Assembly (NCBI GenBank): GCA_035949255.1
Contig: DASZIL010000167.1
Coordinates: 1-48,866, forward strand
DNA length: 48,866 nt
Origin: GAS188 sp035949255
Lineage (GTDB): Bacteria > Pseudomonadota > Alphaproteobacteria > Rhizobiales > Beijerinckiaceae
Reading direction: 5' to 3'
The notes under the pieces are model-generated. The model searched no databases. It was not told where the DNA came from and saw nothing but the letters and a program-made list of their open reading frames with translations. The translations under genes and the position numbers were made by a program. Positions 26,515-34,522 of the stretch are shown in pieces. Position 1 is the first letter of the stretch. The number at the start of each line of letters is the position of its first letter.

Positions 26515-27486
26515 ATGCATGATTTGACGCGCCTTCAGGCGGCCCAGGAACGCATCCGTGCGCATGTGACGCGCACCCCCCTCTTCCGATCGTCCACGCT
26601 CTCCGACGAAATGGGCTGCAGCGTCTTCATCAAGGCGGAGCTCTTCCAGAAGGTCGGCTCCTTCAAGGCGCGCGGCATGCTGAACCGCCTTCTCACGATG
26701 GATTCAGAGGAGCTGCGCAAGGGCGTCATCACCTTCTCGGCCGGCAACGCGGCGCAGGGCCTCGCCTTCGCGGCGAGCATCGTCGGCACGCGCGCGGTGA
26801 TCGCGATGCCTGAAGCGGCAAGCCCGGCGAAGATCGCGGCGACGAGGGGCTACGGCGGAGAGGTTATCCTCGACGGCAAGAACGCCGCCGAGACCTATGC
26901 GAGATGCATGGCGGAGGTCGCGGCCCAAGGACTCATCTATGTGCCTTCTTATGACGATGTCGCCTTGATGGAGGGGCATGCTTCGCTCGGTCTCGAGATC
27001 TTGGAAGACGTGCCCGATGTCGCCGCGATCTTCTGCGGGATCGGCGGCGGCGGCCTCATCGGCGGCCTTGCCATGGCGCTGCGCGCATCGAAGAGCAAGG
27101 CGCGGATCTTCGGCGTCGAGCCCGAGCTTGCGTCTTGCGCCACGCAGGCCTTGCGCGCGGGCGAGCCGGTGCAGGTCGTCAACGGCAGGACGCTCGCCGA
27201 CGGCCTCGCGCCGCCCGTCGTGGGCAAGGCCTGCCTGCCGATCATCCGCGAGGAAGTCGAGGAGGTGATCCTCGTCACCGAGGACGAGATCGCCGATGCG
27301 ATCCGATTCCTCTTGTCGCGCTGCAAGCTCTTGACCGAAGGCGCTGGAGCAGCCCCGCTCGCCGGGCTTCGCCAGCGGAAGGATTTGGGCTTCGCGCGAA
27401 GTGACAATATCGTCCTCGCGCTCTGCGGCGGCAATATCGATCTCGAAAGGCTGGCGGGCATTCTCCCCGCATCACCGGTTTCGTGA
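26515..27486 (+). CDS. Threonine/serine dehydratase (PLP fold-type II)
   Basis: The 323-residue enzyme has the PLP lysine in VGSFKARGML, the Gly-rich phosphate loop GIGGGGLIGGLA, and SAGNAAQGLAFAA. No ACT regulatory domain is present, so it is the catabolic rather than the isoleucine-biosynthetic form. It would deaminate threonine or serine, or act as a serine racemase-like enzyme. Standard length. The gene precedes the degraded region with the autotransporter remnant. Confidence 0.9.
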   Translation: MHDLTRLQAAQERIRAHVTRTPLFRSSTLSDEMGCSVFIKAELFQKVGSFKARGMLNRLLTMDSEELRKGVITFSAGNAAQGLAFAASIVGTRAVIAMPEAASPAKIAATRGYGGEVILDGKNAAETYARCMAEVAAQGLIYVPSYDDVALMEGHASLGLEILEDVPDVAAIFCGIGGGGLIGGLAMALRASKSKARIFGVEPELASCATQALRAGEPVQVVNGRTLADGLAPPVVGKACLPIIREEVEEVILVTEDEIADAIRFLLSRCKLLTEGAGAAPLAGLRQRKDLGFARSDNIVLALCGGNIDLERLAGILPASPVS

Positions 27487-27506
27487 GCGGAAACAGGTGA
27501 CGATGA

Positions 27507-27665
27507 GGAGGAAAGCCGCTCGTTCCCGCGAAGGCTGCGCTCATCGGCGCCGGCTTCAGCATGGAGCTCGCGCCTGACGCCAAGGTCTTCGTCGATTACG
27601 ACGGCAAGCTCGGCTCGCGCCTCCAGGAGCACTCGATCTCGGGCGGGTTGTGGGTGCGGTTTTAG
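27507..27665 (+). pseudogene. 3' fragment of an autotransporter/outer-membrane beta-barrel gene
   Basis: A 52-codon open frame without a start reads LVPAKAALIGAGFSMELAPD and then AKVFVDYDGKLGSRLQEHSI, ending SGGLWVRF-stop. This is the last beta-strand pair of an autotransporter-type barrel: alternating pattern and terminal aromatic Phe after WVR. The frame is closed by TGA at 27504-27506, right after the dehydratase. The 5' end of the gene is gone. Confidence 0.65.
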
Positions 27666-27678
27666 CAGGACCGCTCTT

Positions 27679-27709
27679 CCTTCTCCCGCGCTCTTCGCGC
27701 GGGAGAAGG
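27679..27709. repeat. REP-like palindrome (ccttctcccgcgc arms)
   Basis: A perfect 13-bp stem, ccttctcccgcgc (27679-27691) and gcgcgggagaagg (27697-27709), with a 5-base loop. A related single arm lies at about 27719-27745 and a second hairpin at 27751-27782. The form matches the intergenic palindromes common in this order, and it could also end transcription from both sides. Confidence 0.75.
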
Positions 27710-27750
27710 GGGCGCCCTTCCTTCTCCCGCTCTTTTGCGAGCGCGCCTTT

Positions 27751-27782
27751 CCTTCTCCCGCGCGAAGCGCAAGGGGAGAAGG
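27751..27782. repeat. Second REP-like palindrome
   Basis: ccttctcc (27751-27758) pairs with ggagaagg (27775-27782). The interior cgcgcgaagcgcaag is partly paired. Same arm sequence as the element at 27679. Confidence 0.7.
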
Positions 27783-27880
27783 GAGAGCGGCGTCCAGCCC
27801 GGATAGACAGGTGACAGAATAGACCGGATGGATGGGTGACAGGTACAGTGACGCGGGGCGTCGGCTCGCGCATCGCGCCC

Positions 27881-28258
27881 TCAATCCTCATCATAAAAAC
27901 GGAGATAAGGCTGGCATCGCACCGGGATGGCGGCGCCGTAAAAGCCGTACATCTCTCTCCTGTAATCGATGCAGCTCGGCAAGGCGCGATCGGATTCACG
28001 CAATACCGTCGCGCCCCTTCCCGGCGGGTTGCGGCCTGGAGGATTGCGAGGGGGAGAGTTGTCGGCCGGGGGAACAAGAACGGAGCCACCGCCGCCGCCT
28101 TCGCTTCCGCCACCGCCGCCGCCCGCCGCACCTCCGCCACCATTGCCCCCGCCGTCGCCACGCGCGAGCGCGATCGTGCTCGTTGCGCAAAGGCCGGGCA
28201 AGGTGACGACGCCAAGCGCGAGAACAAGGCCAATCTTCACGAGCGCCAAGGGTTTCAT
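27881..28258 (-). CDS. Small Gly/Pro-rich exported protein
   Basis: Not a recognised family. It has 125 residues: a signal peptide (about 1-32, ending ALA), a glycine-rich run (about 34-60, GGG/GGS repeats), a proline/asparagine segment (VPPADNSPPRNPPGRNPPGR) and a C-terminal region with two Cys (SCIDYRREMYGFYGAAIPVR then CQPYLRFYDED) that could form a disulfide. gaggag precedes the ATG at a good distance, so the gene looks real despite the low complexity. It is divergent from the sigma-factor operon, and a GAACC-N16-CGACCA promoter faces it. A secreted surface or matrix role is a guess. Confidence 0.65.
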   Translation of the reverse strand: MKPLALVKIGLVLALGVVTLPGLCATSTIALARGDGGGNGGGGAAGGGGGGSEGGGGGSVLVPPADNSPPRNPPGRNPPGRGATVLRESDRALPSCIDYRREMYGFYGAAIPVRCQPYLRFYDED

Positions 28259-28323
28259 GATAGCTTCTCCTCTGAAAGGCCGTCGGCGACATCGGGAATC
28301 GGATCGCTTAAGGCCTTGCGCCT

Positions 28324-28350
28324 TGGTCGCGGGAGAGTTGACGAAGGTTC
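28324..28350 (-). promoter_or_regulatory. Candidate ECF promoter toward the Gly-rich protein gene
   Basis: On the minus strand GAACC (28350-28346) is followed after exactly 16 bases by CGACCA (28329-28324). The extended -35 ATGAACCTTC is nearly the same as the ATGAACCTTT of the sigma-gene promoter. It lies 66 bases before the ATG at 28258. Confidence 0.6.
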
Positions 28351-28422
28351 ATTGGGCGAGGACGAGGCTGGTTTGGCGGGGCCGTTCGCTCGGCACAAAG
28401 AATAAAAGACAATCGCGCCGAT

Positions 28423-28449
28423 GAACCTTTCTTGCTGTCCGAGCGACTA
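28423..28449 (+). promoter_or_regulatory. Candidate autoregulated ECF promoter of the sigma operon
   Basis: GAACC (28423-28427), 16 bases, CGACTA (28444-28449). The -35/-10 style fits ECF promoters. Transcription would start near 28456, leaving a short leader with the gaggggt ribosome site before ATG 28471. Confidence 0.6.
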
Positions 28450-28470
28450 CAAGGCGGTGAGGGGTTGGTC

Positions 28471-29031
28471 ATGGAACGCACGAGCGACGATGCGTTGATC
28501 GAGCAGATCGCCACCGGCGACAAGCTCGCGATGCGCACGCTCTTTGCGCGCCACAAGCTCCGGGTGTTTCGCTTTCTATGCTCGATTCAGCGAGATCAGG
28601 CCGCCGCCGAGGATCTGCTCAATGAAGTCTTCATCGATGTCTGGCGGCAGGCTGGAAGATTCGAGGGCCGCTCGAGCGTCTCGACCTGGATTTTGGCGAT
28701 CGCCCGCTTCAAGGCTTTGTCGGCGCTAAGGCGCCCGCGTCACGCCGAATTTGACGAGGAGGCTGCCGCCGAGATCGTCGATCTTCAAGATGATCCCGAG
28801 GTGGTCGCGCAGAAAAAGGACAAGGGGGAGATCCTTCGCGCTTGCCTTGCCGGTCTCTCCGGCCAGCATCGCGAGATTATCGACCTCGTCTACTATCAAG
28901 AGAGATCGATCGAGGAATGCGCCGAGATCGTGAATATACCGGAAAATACCGTGAAGACCCGATTATTTCATGCCCGCAAGAGATTGGCTGAGATTGCCAA
29001 GGGCAAAGGCTTGGACAGAGGCTGGCCATGA
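28471..29031 (+). CDS. ECF-type RNA polymerase sigma factor
   Basis: The 186-residue protein has only sigma regions 2 and 4. Region 2 reads FRFLCSIQRDQAAAEDLLNE and DVWRQAGRFEGRSSVSTWIL. Region 4 has the helix-turn-helix ERSIEECAEIVNIPENTVKT then RLFHARKRL. ATG 28471 is used because the region 2 sequence begins right after it. A TTG 13 codons earlier is less likely. It overlaps the anti-sigma gene by four bases (ATGA). It probably recognises the paired GAACC/CGACYA promoters and so activates itself. Confidence 0.92.
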   Translation: MERTSDDALIEQIATGDKLAMRTLFARHKLRVFRFLCSIQRDQAAAEDLLNEVFIDVWRQAGRFEGRSSVSTWILAIARFKALSALRRPRHAEFDEEAAAEIVDLQDDPEVVAQKKDKGEILRACLAGLSGQHREIIDLVYYQERSIEECAEIVNIPENTVKTRLFHARKRLAEIAKGKGLDRGWP

Positions 29032-29702
29032 ACAGCGATGAAACCTCCGCGAACCGCGAACTCGCGGATCTTTTGCCCTTTTATGTCACGGGACGCTTGC
29101 CGCTTGCCGATGTGAGGCGCCTCGAGAAAGCGCTCGCGACGGATGAGGCGCTGAGAAGCGAGCTCGCCCTTGTCGAGGAGGAGAGGGCGGCGACCATCGA
29201 GGCCAATGAGAGCCTCGGCCTGCCTTCTTCGCGTGCGGGGGCGCTTTTCCTTGCGGCGCTCGAGGCGGAGCCGGCGCGAACAACGCCGCGAGCGCTCGCG
29301 AGCGGTCTCATCGCCTGGGTCGGTGAGCGCCTGCAATCCTTGACGCCGCGCCAAATGGCCTATGCGGGCATCGCCGCGGCACTTCTCGTCCTCGCGCAAG
29401 CGGGTCTCATCGGGGCGCTCCTCGAGGGCACGGGCGAGAAAACCTATACTCAGGCCTCCGTGCGCGGCGCCTCGAATGAAGGAAGCCTGGCAACGATCGC
29501 CTTCAGCCCCGACGCGAAAGCGGCCGAGATATCGAGCCTGCTCGAGGCGGCGCATGTGACGGTCGTCGACGGCCCGAAGCCGGGCGGGCTTTACGTCCTG
29601 CGCCTTGGCCCCAAGGAGATGCCCAAGGCTGATCGTGACGCCGTCATCGCACGGCTCAGCGCGCAAAAGAGCCTCGTGCGCTTCGTTGCGCCGTCGCAAT
29701 AG
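29028..29702 (+). CDS. Membrane anti-sigma factor
   Basis: It should hold the upstream sigma factor inactive at the inner membrane. The 224-residue protein has an N-terminal cytoplasmic helical domain (about 1-80, RELADLLPFYVTGRLPLADV) of the anti-sigma type without the zinc-binding His/Cys set, one membrane span (about 111-131) and a periplasmic domain (about 140-224). The last 50 residues (LLEAAHVTVVDGPKPGGLYVLRL through RLSAQKSLVRFVAP, in parts) look like the small alpha/beta fold of subtilase propeptides. The start overlaps the sigma gene, and the protease gene follows after 25 bases. Confidence 0.82.
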   Translation: MNSDETSANRELADLLPFYVTGRLPLADVRRLEKALATDEALRSELALVEEERAATIEANESLGLPSSRAGALFLAALEAEPARTTPRALASGLIAWVGERLQSLTPRQMAYAGIAAALLVLAQAGLIGALLEGTGEKTYTQASVRGASNEGSLATIAFSPDAKAAEISSLLEAAHVTVVDGPKPGGLYVLRLGPKEMPKADRDAVIARLSAQKSLVRFVAPSQ

Positions 29703-29727
29703 CGCGCCTCTGAAACGGGAGGCTCCC

Positions 29728-31635
29728 ATGCGGTCTCGAACCGGTAAGATGAGGGCGCGGTCCGGCGCGGCGCCCGGCCGGGGCCGGGCCCTCCCCATGT
29801 TCGTTGCGGGCATCCTCGCGCTACTGCTCGGCGGCGGCGGATTGGCGACGGCGCAAAGTTTCCGTGGCGGTTTCGGAGGAGGCGAGGGCGGCTTCGGACC
29901 GAACGAACGAGGTTTCGGCGAGCGAGGTGGCCTCGTGCAACCTGGCACGCGGTCCGCGGACGGACCTCTCTCGGGACCCGACAATCCGCGCAAGCACCGC
30001 GTTCTCGGCGGGGCTCGCTACCCCTCCTGGCGACGGCCGGTCGCCGGATGTGACGTCGCGAATTGCACCGTTGGGCGCGGCGGTCGTTGGTACCCGCCGA
30101 TCCGGCGTCCAGGCGTGTTCTTCCCGCCCGTCATTTATTTTCCGCCGGCCGGGGAGGGCGTCGTCGAAGGAGAGCCGGAGGTGCCGCCTGGGCCTGCGCG
30201 CCATCCCGTTCGCCCAGTGAGACCCGCCCCACGCCCGGTCGCGCCATCCGCGACCGTCTCGAGATCAGCGAAGCGTCATCCCTCGGCGCCACCGCTCATC
30301 GCGGTGACGGGGCCGAATTCGCATTTCGTCGTGCCGGCCTTAACCGAAACGCGCTATGTGCAAAACGAAGTCCTCGTTGAAATTCCTCAGCGCCTGTCGC
30401 CCGCGGCCCTGCGGAGCCTCGAGCGCCGGCACGGTCTGGCCTTGATCGCATCGCAGAATTTCACGCTTATTGGCGCCAAGATTGCTCGCTACCGGATCGC
30501 CGCTCCGCGAAGCGTCGCGGCGACCGTGGATGGGCTTCGTCGCGATGGTCGCGTGGCTGGCGCCCAGCCGAATTATATTTTCGCCTTGCAAGAAGATGCG
30601 ACGGGATCCGAAAATGCGGCGGCGACTTCGGCTGCCGCGCCGGCGAGCCGCGCGACCGAGGCCGTTCCCGGCCCGGCCGAAATCAAGGGCCCGGCGGGTG
30701 CTGCGATCATGCCCTCCGCGCCTGTCGGGGAAAAACCGACCGAGGCCGCCTCCGCGAGCGAGCGGCTTCAATACGCGGTGAAGGCGTTGCATCTTGACGA
30801 AGCGCATCGTCTTGCCACCGGCAAGGGCATACGGATCGCAGTCATCGATTCCGGCGTCGACGATGGGAGCGCCGAGATCAAGGACCGCGTCGTTGCAAGG
30901 CTCGACACGATCGGTGGCGAGTTCACGGCGCATCCGCATGGCACCGCCATCGCCGGGGCGATCCTCGCTCATGCCAAGCTCGTCGGCGTCGCGCCCGACG
31001 CGCAGATGATCGCCATCCGCGCCTTCACGGGAGAGGGCAGGCCGGACGGCGCGCAAGGCACGAGCTTTCACATCTTGCAAGGGCTCGATTTCGCGGCCGC
31101 CCAAAGCGCGCGCATCGTGAACATGAGCTTCGCTGGCCCCAAGGACGCCTTGCTGTCTCGCGCGCTCCAGGCCTTGCGTGCAAAAGGCGTCACGGAGATT
31201 GCCGCCGCCGGGAATGGGGGGCGGCTATCGGCGCCCCTTTATCCCGGCGCGGATGCAGGCGTCATCGCGGTCACGGCCACCGATGCCGAAGGCCAGCTTT
31301 TCAGCCTTGCCAATCACGGCAACTATATCGCCATGGCGGCACCGGGCGTCGATATTCTTGCGCCCGCTCCCGGAGATACGGTGCAGATCGTCTCCGGCAC
31401 GTCGATCGCGGCCGCGCATGTGACCGGCATCGCCGCGCTCGCGCTCGAGCGCTACGGGAGCCTCGCGCCGGACGCTCTTCTCGGCGCCCTCGATGCCGGA
31501 AGCCGCAAGGTCTCGCCCGAAGCGACACCTGAGGATTACGGCGCCGGCGTCGTCGATGCCTATGGCGTGGTTCGCGGCAAGCCTGGCGCGGACAACGCGC
31601 CCGCCGCCCGATCCGCTCGAGCGGCGCCTCGCTGA
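29728..31635 (+). CDS. Secreted S8 (subtilisin-like) serine protease
   Basis: The 635-residue protein has, in order, an Arg-rich N-terminus with a signal or anchor span (about 22-42), a Gly-rich stretch (45-70), a Pro-rich region (120-175), an I9-like propeptide (about 209-287, RYVQNEVLVEIPQRLSP), an Ala-rich linker and the catalytic domain (about 350-615). The catalytic triad is Asp374 (IAVIDSGVDD), His404 (HPHGTAIAG) and Ser559 (SGTSIAAAHVTG), with oxyanion Asn496 (AAAGNGG). ATG 29728 follows gggaggctccc. Third gene of the sigma/anti-sigma operon, so a target or part of that signal path. A perfect hairpin terminator overlaps its stop codon. Confidence 0.92.
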   Translation: MRSRTGKMRARSGAAPGRGRALPMFVAGILALLLGGGGLATAQSFRGGFGGGEGGFGPNERGFGERGGLVQPGTRSADGPLSGPDNPRKHRVLGGARYPSWRRPVAGCDVANCTVGRGGRWYPPIRRPGVFFPPVIYFPPAGEGVVEGEPEVPPGPARHPVRPVRPAPRPVAPSATVSRSAKRHPSAPPLIAVTGPNSHFVVPALTETRYVQNEVLVEIPQRLSPAALRSLERRHGLALIASQNFTLIGAKIARYRIAAPRSVAATVDGLRRDGRVAGAQPNYIFALQEDATGSENAAATSAAAPASRATEAVPGPAEIKGPAGAAIMPSAPVGEKPTEAASASERLQYAVKALHLDEAHRLATGKGIRIAVIDSGVDDGSAEIKDRVVARLDTIGGEFTAHPHGTAIAGAILAHAKLVGVAPDAQMIAIRAFTGEGRPDGAQGTSFHILQGLDFAAAQSARIVNMSFAGPKDALLSRALQALRAKGVTEIAAAGNGGRLSAPLYPGADAGVIAVTATDAEGQLFSLANHGNYIAMAAPGVDILAPAPGDTVQIVSGTSIAAAHVTGIAALALERYGSLAPDALLGALDAGSRKVSPEATPEDYGAGVVDAYGVVRGKPGADNAPAARSARAAPR

Positions 31636-31651
31636 AAACGAGGCGCCTTTT
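31623..31651 (+). terminator. Rho-independent terminator of the sigma-protease operon
   Basis: A perfect 9-bp stem (ggcgcctcg, loop ctgaaaa, cgaggcgcc) is followed by tttta. The 5' arm lies inside the last codons of the protease gene. Confidence 0.85.
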
Positions 31652-31845
31652 ATCGTGCTTTGGATGAATAGGGGCCTTTTTCCGAGAAGATCATTCTCAG
31701 CTAACGAGCCTAAGCACATACGGGCAATTGCCCAAAGCCGTGATGCTCTAACGGCTAACGGCACTCCTCAAGGAAACGTGATGCCACCAGGTCGATCGAG
31801 CTGCGTTATGCGCAGACATCGCCAACATCATGATCGAGGAATGCC

Positions 31846-32721
31846 ATGGACAGACCTTGGGAAAAAGATCCGATGCTCGTGGCCACGCAGCTCGAGCGAC
31901 GCTCCTTCATCAGGGCAAGCCTCGTGGGTGGGGTCACGGCCGGATTTGCGCTCGCCGTTCAGCCCGTTTCGGCGGAAACCATCATCACCGACACCAACGG
32001 CCTCGACGCCGGCATGGTGCAGGTGAAAACCGAAGACTGGATGGTTCCGGCCTATCGCGCGCGCCCCGCCGGCGGCGCGAAGGTGCCGGTCATCGTCGTG
32101 ATCCAGGAGATTTTCGGCGTGCATGAGCACATCAAGGATGTGTGCCGCCGTCTCGCCAAGCTCGGCTATTACGCGATCGCGACCGATCTTTACTCGCGCA
32201 TCGGCGATGCGACGCAAATCTCCGACATCCCGACCCTTATTTCGACCATCGTCTCCAAGGCACCGGACGTCCAGGTTGCTTCCGATCTCGACGCGACCGT
32301 CGCTTTCGCGGCCTCCGAGGGTGGCGACACCTCGAAGCTCGGCGTCACCGGATTTTGTTGGGGAGGCCGGCAGACCTGGCTCTTCGCCGAACATAATCCC
32401 AAGCTGAAGGCGGCGGTCGCCTGGTACGGTCCCCTCACCAATGTTCCCAATGAGCTTCAGCCCAAGCGTGCGATCGACGCGGTTGCCGACCTCAAATGCC
32501 CGGTTCTCGGCCTTTATGGGGCGGCCGATCAGGGCATTCCGGTCGATGCCGTGAACGCCATCAAGGCGGCCGCAGACAAGGCCGGAAAGACAGTGGACGT
32601 GGTGATCTATCCCGACACGCCGCATGGCTTTTACGCCGATTACCGGCCGAGCTACCGCGCCGACAAGGCGGCTGACGGCTGGGCGCGCCTCCAGGCCTGG
32701 TTCAAGAAATACCTGGTATAA
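31846..32721 (+). CDS. Dienelactone hydrolase family protein, Tat-type signal
   Basis: The 291-residue alpha/beta hydrolase has a twin-Arg leader (LERRSFIRASLVGGVTAG, residues about 17-34), which suggests export or a cofactor-free Tat route. The catalytic Cys is in GVTGFCWGGRQ, the Asp in YGAADQGIP and the His in DTPHGFYADY, as in carboxymethylenebutenolidase. IQEIFGVHEHIKD is the characteristic Glu-containing strand. The substrate is unknown. Most relatives act on lactones or esters. gaggaa precedes the ATG. Alone between two terminators, so probably its own unit. Confidence 0.9.
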   Translation: MDRPWEKDPMLVATQLERRSFIRASLVGGVTAGFALAVQPVSAETIITDTNGLDAGMVQVKTEDWMVPAYRARPAGGAKVPVIVVIQEIFGVHEHIKDVCRRLAKLGYYAIATDLYSRIGDATQISDIPTLISTIVSKAPDVQVASDLDATVAFAASEGGDTSKLGVTGFCWGGRQTWLFAEHNPKLKAAVAWYGPLTNVPNELQPKRAIDAVADLKCPVLGLYGAADQGIPVDAVNAIKAAADKAGKTVDVVIYPDTPHGFYADYRPSYRADKAADGWARLQAWFKKYLV

Positions 32722-32729
32722 GCCCCTGA

Positions 32730-32754
32730 CGTCGGGAGGAGACCCCTCCCGACG
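32730..32754 (+). terminator. Hairpin after the dienelactone hydrolase gene
   Basis: A perfect 10-bp stem (cgtcgggagg, loop agacc, cctcccgacg). The following ccttg is not a strong U-tract. Confidence 0.6.
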
Positions 32755-32803
32755 CCTGCCTTGATGAGTTGACGCGCGCCTGCGAGGCCACCAAAAGGAG
32801 CGC

Positions 32804-34522
32804 GTGGACAAAGGCCTGATCTCGGCGGCGACCGCCACGGCGACGGCGCGACGCGATATCCTGCACGACCTCCTGACGGCGCTTTCGCGCTCGCACGGGC
32901 TTGCCTGCGCGGCGCTCGTCGCCTTGTCGCTCTTGATGTTCCTGCCGGGTTTTACCGGCTTGCCGCCGATGGATCGCGACGAGCCGCGTTTCGCCCAGGC
33001 CTCGAAGCAGATGCTGGAGACGGGTAATTTCGTCTCGATCCGTTTTCAGGACGAGGCGCGCAACAAGAAGCCTGTCGGCATTTATTGGCTGCAAGGCGCG
33101 AGCGTCGCGCTTGCCGAATCGGCGGGCTTCGGTTCCGCGCGGGCCACCATCTGGCTTTACCGCGTTCCCTCGCTCATCGGCGCGATCGCCGCGGTGCTGC
33201 TCACCTATTGGGCAGGTCTCGCCTGGCTTGAAAATCGCTATGCCTTCATGGCCGCCGCGCTGATGTCGGCCTCGCTTCTTCTCGGCGTCGAGGCGAGGCT
33301 CGCCAAAACGGATGCCGTGCTCACGGCCTCGATCGTCGCGGCCATGGGCGCGCTCGCTCGCCTCTTCGCGATGCGCGACGCCAAGGTCGAAGGCTCTGCC
33401 ACCCCATCCTTCGTGCTTTGGCTCGCGATCGCCATGGGCGTCCTGATCAAGGGCCCGATCGTGGTCATGGTCGCGGGCCTCGCATCGCTCGCGCTCTCGA
33501 TCAAGGAGCGTTCCGGGCGCTGGCTCAAACCGGCATGCGATTACAGGGCGATCGCGCTGGCGCTCATCATCATCGCTCCCTGGTTCATCGCCATCGCGCT
33601 CGACACGCACGGGGCCTTCTTCAGCGAGGCGGTCGGAGGGGACATGCTCGGCAAGGTCGCGGGCGCGCGCGAAGCGCATGGCGCGCCGCCCGGCACCTAT
33701 CTTGTCGCGGCCTTCATCACCTCGTGGCCGATCGCGCCCTTGGGGCTCATCGCCGCGCCCGCGATCTGGCGGGCTCGGCGCGAGGACGCCGTGGCCTTCC
33801 TCCTCGCCTGGCTCATTCCGTCCTGGCTCGTCTTCGAGGTGGTGCCGACGAAGCTGCCCCATTATGTGCTGCCGCTCTATCCGGCGATCGCGCTTCTCGT
33901 TGCGCTCATCGCTCAGTGCGGCGACTTGCGTGCCGAGGGAAGATGGAGGCGTTTGGCGCTGATTCTGCTGCCGTTGCCGACCGCGCTCGTCGCGCTCGCC
34001 ATCCCCTATGTCACGCTGCTTTATGGGGACCGCGCCGACATCGCGGGCGCGCTGTTCGCGGCGTTGGCGACCTCATGCGCGGTCGTTGCCGCCATCGCCC
34101 TCACGCGAAGACGCATCGAGCAAGCTTGCTCGGCGCTTCTCATGGCCGCGCTACTGCTGTTTATCGGCATCTATGGATTCGCGATTCCGCGGCTTCAGGC
34201 CTTGACCTTGTCTCCGCGCCTCGTGGCCTTGATGTCGAAATCTCCCTGCGTGCCGCAAGCTCTCGCGACGGCCGGTTTCAACGAGCCGAGCCTCGTCTTC
34301 CTGACCCGCACCGATCTTCATCTCACGAACGGGGCCGATGCCGCGCGGTTCCTTGCGCTTCCCGGCTGCCGCGCGGCTTTCGTGGACATCCGCCAGGAGG
34401 GTGAATTCACCAAGGGCCTCGCCGCGGTCGGCCGCACACCGAACCTCCTCGGCCGTGTGCTCGGCGTCAATCTGAACGGGGGCCGCCATATGGACATCGG
34501 GGTCTATGCCAATGGCGGTTGA
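32804..34522 (+). CDS. GT39-family membrane glycosyltransferase (ArnT/Rgt-like)
   Basis: The 572-residue protein has about 11-12 membrane spans. The N-terminal periplasmic-loop motif PPMDRDEPRFAQASKQMLETG holds the acidic pair expected of polyprenyl-phosphate-sugar transferases. KKPVGIYWLQGASV and TKLPHYVLPLYPAIALL are further family segments. It should move a sugar from a polyprenyl-phosphate carrier to lipid A, core or another envelope acceptor at the periplasmic face. GTG start with aaaggagc just upstream. It overlaps the following PAP2-GT2 gene by 17 bases. In this order, Rgt proteins of the same family add galacturonic acid to lipid A/core; the sugar here is not known. Confidence 0.87.
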   Translation: MDKGLISAATATATARRDILHDLLTALSRSHGLACAALVALSLLMFLPGFTGLPPMDRDEPRFAQASKQMLETGNFVSIRFQDEARNKKPVGIYWLQGASVALAESAGFGSARATIWLYRVPSLIGAIAAVLLTYWAGLAWLENRYAFMAAALMSASLLLGVEARLAKTDAVLTASIVAAMGALARLFAMRDAKVEGSATPSFVLWLAIAMGVLIKGPIVVMVAGLASLALSIKERSGRWLKPACDYRAIALALIIIAPWFIAIALDTHGAFFSEAVGGDMLGKVAGAREAHGAPPGTYLVAAFITSWPIAPLGLIAAPAIWRARREDAVAFLLAWLIPSWLVFEVVPTKLPHYVLPLYPAIALLVALIAQCGDLRAEGRWRRLALILLPLPTALVALAIPYVTLLYGDRADIAGALFAALATSCAVVAAIALTRRRIEQACSALLMAALLLFIGIYGFAIPRLQALTLSPRLVALMSKSPCVPQALATAGFNEPSLVFLTRTDLHLTNGADAARFLALPGCRAAFVDIRQEGEFTKGLAAVGRTPNLLGRVLGVNLNGGRHMDIGVYANGG

